The notes under the pieces were generated by a model. That model was not told the origin of the DNA. It worked only from the letters and a program-made list of their open reading frames with translations, and did not search any database. Shown piece by piece: positions 23,915 to 32,692 of a DNA stretch of 64,000 nt; positions within the stretch are counted from its first letter, which is position 1; the number at the start of each line of letters is the position of its first letter. Source of the DNA: Gemmatimonadaceae bacterium (GTDB lineage Bacteria > Gemmatimonadota > Gemmatimonadetes > Gemmatimonadales > Gemmatimonadaceae); assembly GCA_020852815.1 (NCBI GenBank), contig JADZAN010000018.1:62001-126000 (forward strand). The letters run 5' to 3'. The position numbers and the translations under genes were made by a program.

Positions 23915-25606
23915 GTGCCCGCTCCCGAGACTTCATTCGACGCGATCGTCATCGGTTCCGGCATCTCCGGCGGCTGGGCCGCCAAGGAGCTGTGCGAACA
24001 GGGGCTGACCACCCTCGTCCTCGAGCGCGGACGCAGCGTGGAGCACATCAAGGACTATCCCACTGCCACACTCGCGCCGTGGCAGCTCCCGCATCGCGGC
24101 GCCCTCACGACGCAGGCGCGACAGGCCAATCCCCTCATCAGCAAGGCGGCCGGCTACGGCGAGGACACGGCGCACTTCTTCATCGAGGACGCCGATCATC
24201 CCTACGTGCAGGAGAAGCCGTTTGATTGGATACGCGGCTATCAGGTGGGGGGGAAGTCGCTCACGTGGGGGCGCGCCTGTCAGCGATGGAGCAAGCATGA
24301 GTTTGTCGCGCCGGAGAAGCTCGGCTACGGGATGAACTGGCCCATCGGCTACGACGATGTGGCACCGTGGTACTCGCACGTGGAGCGCTTCATCGGTGTG
24401 TGCGGGGCACGGGACGGCGTCGAGGCGATGCCCGATGGCGAGTTCCTCCCGCCCTTCGACTTCAACTGCGGGGAGTTGCACCTGCGCAATGCCTGGCGAA
24501 CCTCGTTCCGCGACCGGAAGCTCGTGCAGGGGCGCTGGGCACACCTGTCGCAGCCGCAACCGATTCACCTGCAGCAGGGGCGCGGGACGTGCCAGGCGCG
24601 CAACATGTGCATGCGCGGCTGCCCCTATGGCGGCTACTTCTCGTCCAACTCGTCCACGCTCCCGTGGGCGCAGCGCACCGGGAAGCTGACCATCCGCCCC
24701 CACGCCGTCGTACACTCCATCCGCTTCGACGAACGAAAGGGGCGCGCCACCGGCGTTCAAGTGATCGATGCACGCACGAAGGAGGTCACCGACTACACGG
24801 CGCGCATCATCTTCGTCAACGCGTCGGCGCTCAACTCGGTCCTCATCCTCCTCAACTCGACGTCGTCGCGCTTTCCGCATGGCTTGGGGAACGACCACGG
24901 ATTGCTCGGACGCTACGTCGCGCACCACAACTACCAGTGGCGTGCCGACGCCACGCTTCCCGGGAACGAGGAACGCTACTACTACGGGCGCAATCCCACG
25001 GAGGCGATCCTCGTCAACTTCCGCAACCTGGGAAAGCAGGACACCGACTTCGTGGGCGGATATACGACCTTTGTCGGCGCCTGGCGCGAGCGCGGCGACG
25101 GCGTCACGACCCGGCTCGGCGCCGAGCACAAGGCGCGTGCGCGACGCCCCGGACCGTGGAAGGCGTACATGTACGTCCAGGGGGAGACCATCCCGAAGAA
25201 GACAAACCACGTGCGCCTGCACCCCACGCAGCGTGACCAGTGGGGGATCCCGCTGCTCGTGACCTCGGTCGACTACGACGAGAACGACCGCAAGCTGGGG
25301 AGAGACTGGCAGGAGCAAGCGCAGCGCCTCCTCGAGGCCGCCGGGTGCAAGGACATCCAGATCGCGCGGAACCTCGAGACCCCCGGGCTCGACATCCATG
25401 AGATGGGCGGGTGCCGCATGGGGCGCGACCCCAGGTCGTCGATGCTCAATGCGTGGAACCAGTTACACGCCGCCCCGAACGTCTTCGTGACCGATGGGGC
25501 GTGCATGACGTCGACCGGCAACCAGTCGCCCTCCATCCTCTACATGGCGCTCACGGCGCGCGCGGCGCATCATGCCGTGGAAGAACTCAAGCGGAGGAAC
25601 CTGTGA
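23915..25606 (+). CDS. GMC-family FAD-dependent oxidoreductase
   Basis: A 563-residue flavoprotein started at GTG 23915, which puts the FAD-binding motif FDAIVIGSGISGGWAAKEL right at the N-terminus as usual. The C-terminal GMC domain has DIHEMGGCRMG and TSTGNQSPSILYMALTARAA, containing the active-site His and Asn. A CxxxxCMRGCPYGG stretch lies mid-protein. Members paired with a gluconate 2-dehydrogenase subunit-3 protein oxidise sugars or polyols and pass electrons to a cytochrome. The next gene is that partner, overlapping by four bases (GTGA). This chain has no leader and is probably exported with its partner. No cytochrome gene is adjacent. Confidence 0.92.
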   Translation: MPAPETSFDAIVIGSGISGGWAAKELCEQGLTTLVLERGRSVEHIKDYPTATLAPWQLPHRGALTTQARQANPLISKAAGYGEDTAHFFIEDADHPYVQEKPFDWIRGYQVGGKSLTWGRACQRWSKHEFVAPEKLGYGMNWPIGYDDVAPWYSHVERFIGVCGARDGVEAMPDGEFLPPFDFNCGELHLRNAWRTSFRDRKLVQGRWAHLSQPQPIHLQQGRGTCQARNMCMRGCPYGGYFSSNSSTLPWAQRTGKLTIRPHAVVHSIRFDERKGRATGVQVIDARTKEVTDYTARIIFVNASALNSVLILLNSTSSRFPHGLGNDHGLLGRYVAHHNYQWRADATLPGNEERYYYGRNPTEAILVNFRNLGKQDTDFVGGYTTFVGAWRERGDGVTTRLGAEHKARARRPGPWKAYMYVQGETIPKKTNHVRLHPTQRDQWGIPLLVTSVDYDENDRKLGRDWQEQAQRLLEAAGCKDIQIARNLETPGLDIHEMGGCRMGRDPRSSMLNAWNQLHAAPNVFVTDGACMTSTGNQSPSILYMALTARAAHHAVEELKRRNL

Positions 25607-26247
25607 GCGACGACGCGCCCCTGCGACCCGGCGATGCGGACGCCACGCCATTGCGCGATGCACATCGACGCGCCCTCCTCAAGGCGGGCGGCCTCCTCCT
25701 CGGCGCGTCGTTGCTGCCGGCGGGGCTCGCTGCCTGCGTCGAGCGCGGGGCCCGCGATGACCAACCGTCCGCAGCCGCGACTGCCGCGGGGCCCGGAGCG
25801 ACCGCGACGCGCAAGGCCACGCCCGCGGACGAGGCGGTGCTCGCCGTCGTCGCCGAGGCGATCTTTCCCACCACCCCCGACTCGCCAGGCGCAATCGAGG
25901 CCGGCGTTCCCCCGGTGGTGACGCGTATCTTGAACGACTGCTGGAGCGACGAGGACCGGGGACTGCTGCTGGATGGGCTCGATAGCTTCCTCGTGCGCTG
26001 CCAGTCACGGCATGGCACGCCGTTCCTCGCGCTGGCGCCGGAGCAGCGCCTCACGCTCCTGGCCGAGGAGGACGCCGCCGCCACGCCGCACAACCGGGCA
26101 CACTGGTTTTCCCCGGCGTATGCCGTCATTGCCCAGGCGTATTGGAGCTCCGAGGTGGGTGCGACGCAGGCGTTGCGCTGGGTCGCCGTTCCCGGGCGGT
26201 GGATCGGTTGCACCACACTGGAGCCTGGCCAGAGCGCGTGGGGCTGA
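25603..26247 (+). CDS. Gluconate 2-dehydrogenase subunit 3-family protein with Tat/lipoprotein leader
   Basis: A 214-residue small subunit starting at GTG 25603, four bases inside the GMC gene's end. The leader has HRRALLKAGGLLLGASLL then LAAC, a twin-arginine motif followed by a lipobox. The mature part ADEAVLAVVAEAIFPTTPDSPGA and QRLTLLAEEDA matches the gluconate_2-dh3 family. Its role is to accompany the flavoprotein subunit through the Tat pathway and hold it at the membrane. The overlap implies stoichiometric production. Confidence 0.9.
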   Translation: MSDDAPLRPGDADATPLRDAHRRALLKAGGLLLGASLLPAGLAACVERGARDDQPSAAATAAGPGATATRKATPADEAVLAVVAEAIFPTTPDSPGAIEAGVPPVVTRILNDCWSDEDRGLLLDGLDSFLVRCQSRHGTPFLALAPEQRLTLLAEEDAAATPHNRAHWFSPAYAVIAQAYWSSEVGATQALRWVAVPGRWIGCTTLEPGQSAWG

Positions 26248-26293
26248 TGCGCGCGCGATGAAGTGACTTCGAACGTTGGAGCTGAGGTACGGT

Positions 26294-27652
26294 ATGGGAG
26301 TCCTGCTGCAGGCGTTCTATTGGGATTGTCCGGGGCGTGAACAGCGCGAACGGGCGTGGTGGCCGCATCTCGAGCGCGAACTCCCCAAACTCGCGAAAGC
26401 AGGCTTCACCGCCCTTTGGCTCCCGCCGCCAGGCAAGGGGATGAACGCCGGCGGGATGGGGTACGACCCCTACGACTACTTCGACCTCGGCGAGTTCGAC
26501 CAGAAGGGTTCGGTCGAGACGTGGTTCGGCTCGCGCGACGCGCTCCAGTCGCTGATCGCCACGGCGCGTACGCACGGCATCGACGTCTACGCCGACCTCG
26601 TGCTCAACCACTGCAGCGGCGCCGACGCGCAGGAGCTCAATCCCATCACCGGCCAGATGGGGTGGACCAGGTTCACGCCGAAGAGCGGGCGCTTCCCGCG
26701 CGACTGGAACTGCTTCCATCCCTCGGAGTACGAGTCGATGGATGACAGCGCCTTTGCCGGCTTTCCCGACCTGTGTCACCGCAACCCGCGCGTCTACTCG
26801 GCCATCATGGAGTACGCGGAGTGGCTGGTCGAGACGATCGGTTTCGACGGCTTCCGCTACGACTTCGTGAAGGGGTTCGGCGAGACGGGGCGCGGCGCCT
26901 GGCTCATCACCGCCATCCAGGAATACCGCTATCGCGCTGTAGGGCCCCAGTACTACAAGCCGTTCGGCGTCGTCGAGTTCTGGGATGAGGACGATCTCGA
27001 CAAGATCGAGACCTACCTCGACGGTGCGAACTTCTGGAACGACAATCCGGTCGCCGCCTTCGACTTCCCGCTGCGCCGCCGCCTGTCGCGCCTGTGCGGC
27101 GATGACATGTTCTCCATGCGTGACCTCACCCTGGGCGGAACGGTGCTGGCCTGGAACCCGGCGCGCGCGGTGACCTTCGTCGAGAACCACGACATCATTC
27201 GCGAGAACCCGATCGTACGCGACAAGATGCTCGCCTACGCCTACATCCTCACGCATGAGGGCTATCCCTGCGTCTTCTGGGAGGACTACTTCAACTTCGA
27301 GCTCGAGCGACCGGGGCGCAGCGACGGGATCGAGGCGCTGGTGCGCATACACGAGGCAAGTGCCAAGGGCGCCAGCGACGTGTTGCACGTGGAGGATGGC
27401 CTGTACGTCATGCAGCGGCGCGGGCTGGAGGGCGACGGGGGGCTGGTGCTCGTGATGAACAACGGCACCGGTGCCTGGCGTGGCGCCACGGTGGCGACGG
27501 CGTTTGCGGAAACGCGCATGGTGCCGAAGGCCTGGGGTTCGACGGCCGATCCCGGCGTGCCTAACGTCAAGACGACCGACGTGGCCGGGACTGCCGACTT
27601 CTGGGCGCCGCCGCGCGGTTACGCCGTCTACGTGCCGGCGCCGATCGGCTAG
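26294..27652 (+). CDS. Alpha-amylase family glycoside hydrolase (GH13)
   Basis: A 452-residue enzyme. The ATG at 26294 follows GAGG at a good spacing; an in-frame TTG at 26276 is less likely. No signal peptide, so it is intracellular and probably handles maltodextrin or glycogen. The GH13 regions are complete: region I DVYADLVLNHC, nucleophile in GFDGFRYDFVKG (Asp190), acid/base in GVVEFWDED (Glu228), and region IV FVENHD (Asp300). MGYDPYDYFDLGEF is typical of bacterial GH13_5-type cytoplasmic amylases. It ends four bases from a convergent DUF1801 gene. Confidence 0.93.
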   Translation: MGVLLQAFYWDCPGREQRERAWWPHLERELPKLAKAGFTALWLPPPGKGMNAGGMGYDPYDYFDLGEFDQKGSVETWFGSRDALQSLIATARTHGIDVYADLVLNHCSGADAQELNPITGQMGWTRFTPKSGRFPRDWNCFHPSEYESMDDSAFAGFPDLCHRNPRVYSAIMEYAEWLVETIGFDGFRYDFVKGFGETGRGAWLITAIQEYRYRAVGPQYYKPFGVVEFWDEDDLDKIETYLDGANFWNDNPVAAFDFPLRRRLSRLCGDDMFSMRDLTLGGTVLAWNPARAVTFVENHDIIRENPIVRDKMLAYAYILTHEGYPCVFWEDYFNFELERPGRSDGIEALVRIHEASAKGASDVLHVEDGLYVMQRRGLEGDGGLVLVMNNGTGAWRGATVATAFAETRMVPKAWGSTADPGVPNVKTTDVAGTADFWAPPRGYAVYVPAPIG

Positions 27653-27655
27653 CGG

Positions 27656-28093
27656 TCAGCCGACGTGCGCGATCCACGCCCGCACCAGCCGCTGGAGCGC
27701 CTCGCGCTTCTCCTCCAGCTCGGCCATGCTCGCGAAGACGATCGTTGCCCGGTCCTTCGCGAGCCACTGCAGCAGCGTATGGGGGTCGTCGATGACGAGG
27801 CCTTCGGTGCTCGACGACTTTGGCCGTGCGCCGAGATGCAGGATGAGCTGCACGCCCTCTTTGGAGCGCATGTGGATGGTGGCGAACCACTCGCTCGTGC
27901 GAAAGCTCGGGGCGTTCCACTTCACGCCCTCGCGAATGTCAGGATGTGCCGCCAGAATCGCGGCGCGCAGGGCGAGGATCTCCGACTTGTGCGGGTGTAC
28001 GAGCATTGCGAGGAGCGCGTCGACGGTTTCCTCCTCGACGCGCGGTCGGGGAGCGGCTTTCGTCGTGCGCGCGACCGATCGTCTGGCGGGCAT
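27656..28093 (-). CDS. DUF1801 (YdhG-like) family protein
   Basis: A 145-residue cytoplasmic protein. The core EILALRAAILAAHPDIREGVKWNAPSF followed by FATIHMRSKEGVQLILHLG is the DUF1801/YjbR-CyaY-like fold pattern. Function is unknown across the family. GGAGG lies seven bases before the ATG but is immediately followed by CCTCC (28094-28105), so the ribosome site could fold on itself. It is convergent with the GH13 gene and lies downstream of the HD-domain gene. Confidence 0.85.
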   Translation of the reverse strand: MPARRSVARTTKAAPRPRVEEETVDALLAMLVHPHKSEILALRAAILAAHPDIREGVKWNAPSFRTSEWFATIHMRSKEGVQLILHLGARPKSSSTEGLVIDDPHTLLQWLAKDRATIVFASMAELEEKREALQRLVRAWIAHVG

Positions 28094-28130
28094 GGAGGTG
28101 CCTCCGTGGAAGGGACGTGACGGCGACGGT

Positions 28131-28724
28131 TCAACCGACGGGCGACGCGCTGCCGAACCACCCGGCCTCGCGCGCCGCCTCGAGCCGACGCTCCAGGTAG
28201 CGCCAGAGCGCCGGGCATCCCGCGTTCACCTGCGGTCCCACCCGCGCCACCACGCGCTCGTGCGTGATCCCGTTCTCGCGCCAGCTCTGCCCATCGTTGG
28301 CCAGGTTGAGGAGTACCGGCATCGCGCGATCGACGGCGTTGGCAAAGCGCGACTCCGCCGTCTCGCCCAGCTCGAATTCGCGCCACAGCTGCAACAGCTC
28401 TTCGCCGCGCCCGTCGGGGAGCAGGGCGAAGATTCGCGTTACCGCACGCAGCTCGGCGGCCTTGCGCTCCTCCCACCCGCCCTCGGCGTACACCAGCGTA
28501 TCGCCGGTCTCGATCTCTCCCACGTCGTGCACCAGGAGCATGAAGACCACGCGGTGGATGTCCACCGGCGCATCGGCGTGGTGCGCGAGCGAGATGGCCA
28601 GCAGCGCGAGCTGCCAACTGTGCTCGGCCGAGTTCTCGTAGCGATCGAGTCCCAGCGGGCGCGTCTTGCGCGTGACCCCCTTGAGGCGGTCCAGTTCGAG
28701 GATGAAGTCGACGATCTCCTGCAT
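28131..28724 (-). CDS. HD-domain 5'-deoxynucleotidase-like protein (YfbR/HDDC2 family)
   Basis: A 197-residue metal-dependent phosphohydrolase; the family dephosphorylates deoxynucleoside 5'-monophosphates in the cytoplasm. The metal ligands are visible: ENSAEHSWQLAL (His35) and MLLVHDVGEIETGDT (His66, Asp67), with a later AVDRAMP supplying another Asp. The length is close to E. coli YfbR (199). It is divergent from yigZ with about 97 bases between starts. Substrate preference is inferred from family. Confidence 0.9.
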   Translation of the reverse strand: MQEIVDFILELDRLKGVTRKTRPLGLDRYENSAEHSWQLALLAISLAHHADAPVDIHRVVFMLLVHDVGEIETGDTLVYAEGGWEERKAAELRAVTRIFALLPDGRGEELLQLWREFELGETAESRFANAVDRAMPVLLNLANDGQSWRENGITHERVVARVGPQVNAGCPALWRYLERRLEAAREAGWFGSASPVG

Positions 28725-28821
28725 GCGTCTACGGCGTGGTACGGGTAAGTCGAACGTCGGACGAGCTTAGCACGCCGCGCGCCAGCCGGCGAGGGGACGT
28801 CATGCCATATTGCATCGCGAG

Positions 28822-29439
28822 ATGACCGCCGCCGATCGCTACCCCATTCCCGCCGCGCGCGCGCGCGCCGAACTCGTCATCGAGCGCAGCCGCTTTGTGT
28901 GCACCGTCTCGCGCGCCGAGTCGCCCGAGGCGGCGCACGCCTTCATCAGGGAGATGCAGCGCGAGTTCGAGGATGCGACGCACAACTGCTGGGCCTTTGT
29001 TGCCGGCCCGCCGGGCAGCTCGGCGCGCATCGGGATGAGCGACGACGGCGAGCCGCACGGGACCGCCGGGCGTCCCATGCTCACCGTTCTCATGCATTCG
29101 GGAGTTGGAGAGATCGTCGCCGTCGTCACGCGCCATTATGGCGGGACCAAGCTGGGGACCGGCGGGCTCGTGCGCGCCTACTCCGCCGCGGTGCAGGAAG
29201 CGTTGGCGCGACTCGAGCGGCGCGAGCGCGTCGAGACCGTCGACGTGAAGCTGCGCGTGGGCTACGCGGCCTTTGCCGCCGTGCGCAACCTTCTCCCCGG
29301 CCACGAAGGGGAGCTGCTGGACGAACGGTTCGGCGATAACGTCGAGCTTCTCGTGCGCGTTCCCGCGTCCAACGTGGACGCGCTACGCGTCGCTGTGGGC
29401 AACGCCACGAGCGGGCAGGGGACGTTTGGCCTCGAGTGA
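28822..29439 (+). CDS. YigZ/IMPACT-family protein
   Basis: A 205-residue protein, same length as E. coli YigZ (204). ATG 28822 is preferred over the TTG 12 bases upstream. Typical segments are ELVIERSRFVCTV, DATHNCWAF, SDDGEPHGTAGRPML and VVTRHYGGTKLGTGGLVRAY. Eukaryotic IMPACT inhibits the kinase GCN2 by contacting its activator; the bacterial role is poorly defined, with links to ribosome or translation stress. The C-terminal third is the DUF1949 ferredoxin-like domain. Confidence 0.93.
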   Translation: MTAADRYPIPAARARAELVIERSRFVCTVSRAESPEAAHAFIREMQREFEDATHNCWAFVAGPPGSSARIGMSDDGEPHGTAGRPMLTVLMHSGVGEIVAVVTRHYGGTKLGTGGLVRAYSAAVQEALARLERRERVETVDVKLRVGYAAFAAVRNLLPGHEGELLDERFGDNVELLVRVPASNVDALRVAVGNATSGQGTFGLE

Positions 29440-29454
29440 CGGCGGTGGGGGCGA

Positions 29455-32400
29455 TCAGTCCTGCAGCGCCCCGACCTTCGCCTCCAGCTCTGCCAGTTGC
29501 ACCTGCAGCCGGGTAATGATTGCCTTCATGATCGCGAACTGTTCGCGATGCGTCTTGGTTGGCGGATGGAGCGATCCCTGCAGCGCCCCCTGTCCGTTGA
29601 ACTCCCCGGCGAGACCGTACACGCGCCCGCGCACGGCGCCCGGCCCCGCGCGCAGCGTTCGCTCCAGCGCGGTGAGGCGCGTGAGCGCGCTGTCGGCGCC
29701 GACGCGCGCCCCGCTCCCTTCCGCCGCGGCGGTGCGCCTGTCGGTGAGCTGCTGGCGGAGCGCCGTCATCCGCTGCCCCACCTCGGCCACCGTCAGCTGC
29801 GCCCCGCTGACCTCGAGCAGGAACGACTCGCGCACCTTCTGCTGCGCCACGCTCACCGGGAGGAGCGGATCGGGCTTCACGACGACCGACTGCGTCGACT
29901 TCTCGCCATCGGCGTCGATCGTCACCACGTACGTCCCCGGCGATACGAACGGCCCGCGATCGTCGATGGCGCGCGGCGGGCGCGGAAGCGCACCGGCGCT
30001 CCCTCCTTCTTCATCGCCGCCGAATCCGCTCGGCGGAGGTGGCGCGTGGCGCAGGTCCCAGTTGATGCGATGGATCATGCCGGCGGTCGCCGGTCCCTTG
30101 AGCGTACGAATCACCTTGCCGGCCGGCGTCGCGATCGTGACCGTGACGGCATTCGCGGCGCTGCCTAGCGAGTACGAGATGAGTGCGCCGTCCTTCGGGT
30201 TCTCCCCGGCAAACGCCCCCTGCGCGCGATAGGAGAAGTCCTCCCAGAACTGGAAGAGCGTCGCCGGGCGCACCGGGAAGAGGTGCACGCGCTTTGCCGC
30301 GATGGCCCGCGACCACGCCGCGATTGGCGACGCGTCGTCAAGGACCCAGATCGAGCGTCCGTGCGTCCCCACGATCACATCCTTCGTTCGTGGATGCACA
30401 AGGATGTCGTCATAGCGTGTGGTGGGGAGCGAGGCGACGCGCGACCAGGTGCGCGCCGTGTCGACCGAGAGATAGAGGCCGAACTCCATCCCCGCGAAGA
30501 CGACGCCGGGCTTCCCATCGTACTCGTGCACGGTGCGCACCGGCATGTCGCCGGGAAGGTTCCCCGATACGCGCGTCCACGTGGCGCCGAAGTCGAGCGT
30601 GCGGTAGAGGTACGGAACGTAGTCGCCGCCGCGATGCCCGTCGAACGAGACATAGGCGGCACCGCGCCCTAACGAGGAGGCGTGCACGCGACTCACGAAC
30701 GTCCCCGCGGGGACGCCGGGGATGCGCGACGTGACGTCGTTCCACGTGAGGCCGCCATCGCGCGACAGCTGCACCACGCCGTCGTCGGTCCCGATCCAGA
30801 GCACCTTGGCGTCGAGCGGCGACTCGGAGATGGTGGAGAGCTCGGAGAACGACGATTCGCCGTCGTATCGCGAGAGCGTGATGTTGCGCCCCATCACCCC
30901 CATGATGGGGAGCGTGTCGCGGTTCACCTGCCGCGTGAGGTCCTTCGTGCGCGTCCACGAGTTGCCGTAGTCGCGCGTGATGAAGAGGCGGTTGCCGCCC
31001 ACGTAGAGCGTGCCCGGCATGTGACGCGAGACGATGATCGGGGCCGTCCAGTCGAAGCGGTACGCGGTGTCGCCTTCCGCGGGAGGGAAGGGCTTGAGCC
31101 CGAGGCGATCCCCTGTCTCGATATCGAAACGCTGGATTCCCAGGTTCTGCGACGCCGTGTAGACCCATCGCTTGTTGAACGGGTCGGGGCGTTGGTACAT
31201 CCCGTCGCCGAAGCCGATCTGGCGCCAGTCCTCGTTCACGATGCCTAACCAGTGTCGCGTCGCGCTGGGTCCCATCCACGAGTGGTTGTCCTGCATCCCG
31301 CCGTAGATCCAGTACGGGTCGCGGTCGTCGGCGGCGACCGAGTAGAACTGCCCGATGGGGAGGTTGTTCATGCGCACCCACGTCTCCCCCAGGTCCCAGG
31401 TCTCGTGCAACCCGCCGTCGCCGCCCAGGAAGGCGTGGCGCGAGTTGGAAGGATCGATCCAGAAGGCGTGGTGGTCCCCCTTGAGCCCCACGTCGTAGGT
31501 GGGCCCTGTGGGGAGCGTGCGGAAGGTGCGCGCGCCGTCGTCGCTGCGGTACACCGTGACGCCGGGAATCCAGACGCGGTCGGCGTTGGTGGGATCGATG
31601 GCCGGTGACGAGTAGTACATCGGGCGCGGGTTGAGCGTGTTGACCTTGCGCCACGAGTCACCGCCATCTTCGGATCGGTAGGTACCGCCTTCGGTGCGGT
31701 GCTCGATGGTCGCGATCACGACGCGCGGGTCGGTGCGGGCAATGGCCAGCCCGATGCGCCCCTTGTCACCAGCCGGGATCCCGTCGGTGATCGCGCGCCA
31801 GCTCACGCCGCCGTCCACCGACTTGTAGAGCGCGCTCCCGGGGCCGCCACCGTTGTAGCCCCACGGCGTGCGCAGGCGCTGGTAGGTGGCCGCGAGCACG
31901 ATGTCGGGGTTCACCGGGTTCACGACGACGTCGGTGGCCCCGGTGAGCGAGTCGATGAAGAGCGTCCTGGTCCAGCTGCGACCGCCATCGGTGGTGCGAT
32001 AGATGCCGCGCTCGACGTTAGGCGCGAACAGGTCGCCAGCCGCCGCCACCCAGGCGATGTCGGGGTTGGCGGGGTGGATCGCCACGCGCGCGATGTGCCG
32101 CGTGCGCTCCAGCCCCAGGTGCGTCCACGTGGCGCCGGCATCTGTGGACTTGTAGACCCCGTTCCCCCACGAGCTGCTCTGCCGGTTGTTCTGCTCCCCC
32201 GTCCCGACGTAGAGGATGCGCGCGTCGCCCTCGAAGATCGCCACGTCGCCGAAGGTCGCGACCTTCTGGTCGTCGAAAATGGACGTCCACGTCGTCCCCT
32301 TGTTGGTCGTCTTCCACAAACCACCCGATGCGGTGGCGACGTAGAGCGTGAGGGGATCGCCGTTCACCCCTTCCACATCGTGGATGCGTCCGCCCAGGGC

Positions 32401-32526
32401 GGCGGGGCCAATCTGGCGAAAGCGCAGCGAGTCGAACGGGGACTGCGCGCAGAGCGCGAAGGGCGTCAGCGACACACACAGCGCAGCCGTTGCGCCGAGT
32501 CGGGAGAAAGACGTGGGACGGGACAT
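29455..32526 (-). CDS. Secreted BNR/sortilin-type beta-propeller protein (VPS10-like)
   Basis: A 1023-residue exported protein with signal peptide (FSRLGATAALCVSLTPFALCAQ). The body is a series of Asp-box/BNR repeats of the S-x-D-x-G-x-T-W type: KTTNKGTTWTSIF, KSTDAGATWTHLG, RTTDGGRSWTRT, KSVDGGVSWRAI, RSEDGGDSWRKV and others to about residue 700. It lacks the sialidase active-site Arg/Asp pattern, so annotation as glycosyl hydrolase would be misleading. It is followed by a beta domain and a Gln/Arg-rich helical tail (QLQVQ-like, ending VGALQD). Likely a periplasmic or surface binding scaffold. It is divergent from the asparaginase gene. Confidence 0.88.
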   Translation of the reverse strand: MSRPTSFSRLGATAALCVSLTPFALCAQSPFDSLRFRQIGPAALGGRIHDVEGVNGDPLTLYVATASGGLWKTTNKGTTWTSIFDDQKVATFGDVAIFEGDARILYVGTGEQNNRQSSSWGNGVYKSTDAGATWTHLGLERTRHIARVAIHPANPDIAWVAAAGDLFAPNVERGIYRTTDGGRSWTRTLFIDSLTGATDVVVNPVNPDIVLAATYQRLRTPWGYNGGGPGSALYKSVDGGVSWRAITDGIPAGDKGRIGLAIARTDPRVVIATIEHRTEGGTYRSEDGGDSWRKVNTLNPRPMYYSSPAIDPTNADRVWIPGVTVYRSDDGARTFRTLPTGPTYDVGLKGDHHAFWIDPSNSRHAFLGGDGGLHETWDLGETWVRMNNLPIGQFYSVAADDRDPYWIYGGMQDNHSWMGPSATRHWLGIVNEDWRQIGFGDGMYQRPDPFNKRWVYTASQNLGIQRFDIETGDRLGLKPFPPAEGDTAYRFDWTAPIIVSRHMPGTLYVGGNRLFITRDYGNSWTRTKDLTRQVNRDTLPIMGVMGRNITLSRYDGESSFSELSTISESPLDAKVLWIGTDDGVVQLSRDGGLTWNDVTSRIPGVPAGTFVSRVHASSLGRGAAYVSFDGHRGGDYVPYLYRTLDFGATWTRVSGNLPGDMPVRTVHEYDGKPGVVFAGMEFGLYLSVDTARTWSRVASLPTTRYDDILVHPRTKDVIVGTHGRSIWVLDDASPIAAWSRAIAAKRVHLFPVRPATLFQFWEDFSYRAQGAFAGENPKDGALISYSLGSAANAVTVTIATPAGKVIRTLKGPATAGMIHRINWDLRHAPPPPSGFGGDEEGGSAGALPRPPRAIDDRGPFVSPGTYVVTIDADGEKSTQSVVVKPDPLLPVSVAQQKVRESFLLEVSGAQLTVAEVGQRMTALRQQLTDRRTAAAEGSGARVGADSALTRLTALERTLRAGPGAVRGRVYGLAGEFNGQGALQGSLHPPTKTHREQFAIMKAIITRLQVQLAELEAKVGALQD

Positions 32527-32692
32527 CGGTCGTGGGGGGAGGAAGGTCGCGCGAATCTACCTCCACCGCACGTCGCGCGACACCAATCCCGCCGCTCGAT
32601 GCCGCGCACCTCGGTTCTCCCTCGCCCGCCCTTCCCCCCGCCCGCACCCTCAGGGAGAATTGTCGTACCTCGCCACCTCTTCCCACGCCGCC

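Noticed and set aside
29455-32526. Sialidase function for the BNR protein
   Set aside because: Asp-box repeats are present, but the catalytic Arg triad and Asp/Glu pattern of sialidases are not seen; a sortilin-like propeller fits better.
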